NCBI GenBank assembly: GCA_037178975.1
Contig: JASJZH010000002.1
Coordinates: 6,623,501 to 6,687,500, forward strand
Reading direction: 5' to 3'
From: Oscheius tipulae
Lineage: Eukaryota > Nematoda > Chromadorea > Rhabditida > Rhabditidae
DNA length: 64,000 bases
Part shown: positions 63,001 through 64,000 of the stretch, one piece after another
Position numbering within the stretch: the first letter of the stretch is position 1
Layout: each line of letters begins with the position of its first letter
The notes under the pieces: model-generated
Told to the model about the DNA's origin: nothing
Seen by the model: the letters and a program-made list of their open reading frames with translations, nothing else
Databases searched by the model: none
Position numbers and translations under genes: made by a program

Positions 63001-64000
63001 GTAGGACGCGAAAGAAATGGAGAGACAGACAGACAGAAAGAAAGACAGAGGGAGAGAGAAGCAGAGCGACAGAGAAACAGAGACAGAGGTAGAGACAACC
63101 AGACTCCTTAGGGCTGTCGAATCAGTGGCTGGACCAACTTTGTCTACCTGAACAACTTCCTCCTCCAGGATAAGGAATGTGTAAGTTTTCCGGCTGTCTG
63201 ATTTCCAAACAAACGTTCAGTGCATGGGCTGGACATGGTACTTGGCCAACGACATGCAACTGCACATAGTTCTTGCACCGATTCTTATTATAACCTTCTG
63301 CAAGTTTGTCTCTTTTCAATTAAAGTTAAGAGAACGTTTTTTAGAAGCATGAAATGGGGATTCGTGGTCAGTGGGGTGCTGATGGCTGCCTCTTCGATTG
63401 TTCACCTTTGGATAGTACTGGTCAATGACTACCCGCCGGCTCCGATTCTGACTGCCAAGCTACAAATGTGGGTGACAGAGATAGTGAAGGTGAAAGTTTC
63501 TTTCAGTGTTCACAAGCTAGATGCCTACTGGAACGATGTTTACATCCGACCCTACGTTCGCTGTGGTCCCTTCATAATCGGTGTCTGCATGGCCTACATT
63601 TTAAATCATGTGACCAAGGGGAATTCTCTGCGTGTCAAAATGAGCAAGGTGTATCTATCTGCCTCTTGGAGAAACTTGATGTTCAGAAACAATTGCTCAT
63701 TGGATGGACCCTGTCTACAATCCTTGGCCTGTACTCTGTCTTCGGACTGGCTGTCTACGCAAAAACTGGAGACATTTCGGAATGGTGGAGAATCCTCTAC
63801 GTGCTGGTTGGACGGCCTTCTTACGCTCTAGCTATAGCCTGGGTGGCCTTCGCCTGTGCTACTGGAAATGGTGGTCCTGTCAATACTTTCCTTGGCTGGA
63901 AACTGTTCATTCCACTCTCAAAGATCACCTACTGCGCCTACCTTCTTCATCCGATTCTGCTGCAGATCTATAACTTGTCTAGACCACAGCCCTTCCATTT
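57064..64000 (+). CDS. NRF-6-like multipass acyltransferase (NRF domain + acyltransferase 3), 3' end outside the window
   Basis: Exons: 57064-57118, 57273-57403, 57592-57781, 57817-57957, 58174-58282, 58320-58424, 58461-58594, 58633 to about 58754, one ending at 62407 (start about 62197, uncertain), 62453-62723, 62763-62873, 62907-63000, 63112-63180, 63221-63303, 63345-63467, 63507-63648, 63687 to beyond 64000. A signal peptide (MRALFLLLLPAAVLPALHG) leads to a Cys-rich extracellular NRF domain (CTSDMLYLAW, NCTDCKC, GQYCLAHLSAY, GVCMPDSCTNYDV). A membrane segment ends in GTLYDL, and the acyltransferase 3 domain has LHGMRVLSMCWIILGHT (candidate catalytic His) and many hydrophobic helices. C. 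elegans NRF-6 affects lipid transport and fluoxetine response; the substrate here is unknown. A ~3.4-kb intron holds two transposons. If the two halves are separate genes, the domain order would be coincidental. Confidence 0.82.
57782..57816 (+). other. 35-nt GC-AG intron in the NRF-6-like gene
   Basis: Splicing at GCAAGT ... CTGCAG joins DISP to ECTSDMLYLAW in frame. A GT donor two bases downstream would not keep the frame. GCAAGT is the usual consensus for GC donors. Confidence 0.65.
57992..58138 (+). repeat. Intronic tandem repeat, three ~50-bp units
   Basis: Three imperfect units each start CCACAGCCTC (or CCGTGGCTTC), followed by a TTAGGTCAT core and a TCGTTTTTCC- or TCGCTTATCC-like end. 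They lie in an intron of the NRF-6-like gene. Inverted relatives occur at 56073-56120 and 56711-56820. Confidence 0.6.
58755..58865. repeat. CTGTCTCT low-complexity run
   Basis: Runs of CTGTCTCTCTGT and related words at the start of the large intron of the NRF-6-like gene; the reverse complement of the GACAGAGA family seen elsewhere. Confidence 0.6.
59007..60216 (+). mobile_element. Internally deleted Tc1-type element with ~210-bp terminal inverted repeats
   Basis: Ends start CAGTGCGCGTCATAACTATA in inverted orientation and are flanked by TA (59005-59006, 60217-60218). The inverted repeats run 59007-59215 and 60007-60216 and are highly similar. The copy sits in an intron of the NRF-6-like gene. 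Long inverted repeats and a Tc1-type transposase fragment mark it as Tc1/mariner DD34E type, now non-autonomous. Confidence 0.9.
59331..59963 (+). pseudogene. Tc1-type transposase with catalytic core deleted
   Basis: The N-terminal part (PLGARLTDVERGQ, then LAGQGLSNRAIATTIGRS) is the paired-like helix-turn-helix of Tc1 enzymes, followed by a second helix-turn-helix with RGGRPRKLT between. A frame change occurs near 59630. About 59745 the text jumps from FARKNFNTAW to LPDLNPIENLWG, the block with the third catalytic residue (Glu). The segment with the first two Asp residues, normally over 100 aa, is absent. The protein cannot catalyse transposition. Confidence 0.85.
60219..60572. other. Intron segment between two transposons
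   Basis: About 350 bases of the NRF-6-like intron. The minus strand at about 60378-60432 resembles the 5' half of a tRNA (GGGGTAGCTCGACTGG ... CTACCTGTCATG) without a matching T arm. Nothing else is recognised. Confidence 0.35.
60575..61840 (+). mobile_element. maT-type (DD37D) mariner element, defective copy 2
   Basis: Left end CAGGGTGACGCATTATTACG, right end the inverted form but with a three-base loss (ATGCGCCCTG instead of ATGCGTCACCCTG). TA flanks at 60573-60574 and 61841-61842. It shares almost all of its last ~850 bases with the copy at 34108-35343 and keeps the helix-turn-helix region that copy 1 has damaged. Confidence 0.9.
60708..61736 (+). pseudogene. Broken maT transposase, copy 2
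   Basis: Open from 60708 through the helix-turn-helix (STREIQKRLKCPRNLVY), the GRSGRRRR linker and both first catalytic Asp positions (FTDEKVFTVEQ and YQQDSAP). It then loses frame by the same one-base deletion and carries the same in-frame TGA as copy 1. The C-terminal block with NPLDYSVW and DADGGYIEI is intact in another frame. Length and motifs fit DD37D enzymes, but this copy is inactive. Confidence 0.88.
61843..62196. other. 3' part of the large NRF-6-like intron
   Basis: Non-coding sequence between the maT element and the next likely exon. TTTGTACCCAG (about 62189-62199) is a candidate acceptor for the exon leading into the first membrane segment of the acyltransferase half. No other feature seen. 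Confidence 0.4.
63003..63106. repeat. GACAGA-type microsatellite in an NRF-6-like intron
   Basis: GAGAGACAGACAGACAGAAAGAAAG and similar words fill most of this 111-nt intron. Confidence 0.6.

Overview
The window reads as animal nuclear DNA, most likely from a nematode. Genes are cut by many very short introns (about 31-45 nt is common). Several start codons sit directly behind a 3' splice acceptor, as expected for spliced-leader trans-splicing. The recognisable genes (ZYG-11, ARP6, an NRF-6-like acyltransferase) and transposons (Merlin, maT, Tc1, a pogo-like element) fit. I cannot name the species. Gene models below were built by joining exons by hand at GT-AG sites; where the joined phases close exactly, this is stated.

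Region 1 (about 0.27-30.9 kb, + strand): one giant gene. Three short exons (274-316, 580-649, 689-776) lead into a single exon of about 30 kb (942-30883). It holds 113 tandem units of two kinds, 49 A units (80 aa, 240 bp) and 64 B units (84 aa, 252 bp), followed by a unique basic tail ending in a CaaX-like C-T-M-L. Three small indels (-1, -1, -2 nt) break the frame. If they are assembly errors the protein would be about 10,048 aa. I could not assign it to a known family with confidence.

Region 2 (31.4-36.0 kb): a transposon cluster. It has an apparently intact Merlin element with a perfect 8-bp target duplication, then three nested TA-flanked elements: a maT copy inside a mariner-like element inside a pogo-like element.

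Region 3 (36.4-48.0 kb): a tetraspanin (+), then a convergent ZYG-11/ZER1 family gene (-). A 49-aa gene (+) lies only 54 bp head-to-head from ZYG-11. A 9-exon F-box protein gene (-) follows after about 3.2 kb of low-complexity spacer.

Region 4 (48.0-64.0 kb): repeat-rich spacer, then four + strand genes: alpha-tubulin with an altered K40 loop, a C1orf50/DUF2452 homologue, the actin-related protein ARP6 and an NRF-6-like acyltransferase that runs off the window. A large intron of the last gene holds a deleted Tc1 element and a second maT copy with the same lesions as the first.

The genes do not form one pathway. Cytoskeleton (tubulin, the giant repeat protein if it is a scaffold), ubiquitin ligase adaptors (ZYG-11, F-box), chromatin (ARP6) and membrane proteins (tetraspanin, NRF-6-like) are interspersed. 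The most unusual object is the giant, still-homogenising repeat gene.
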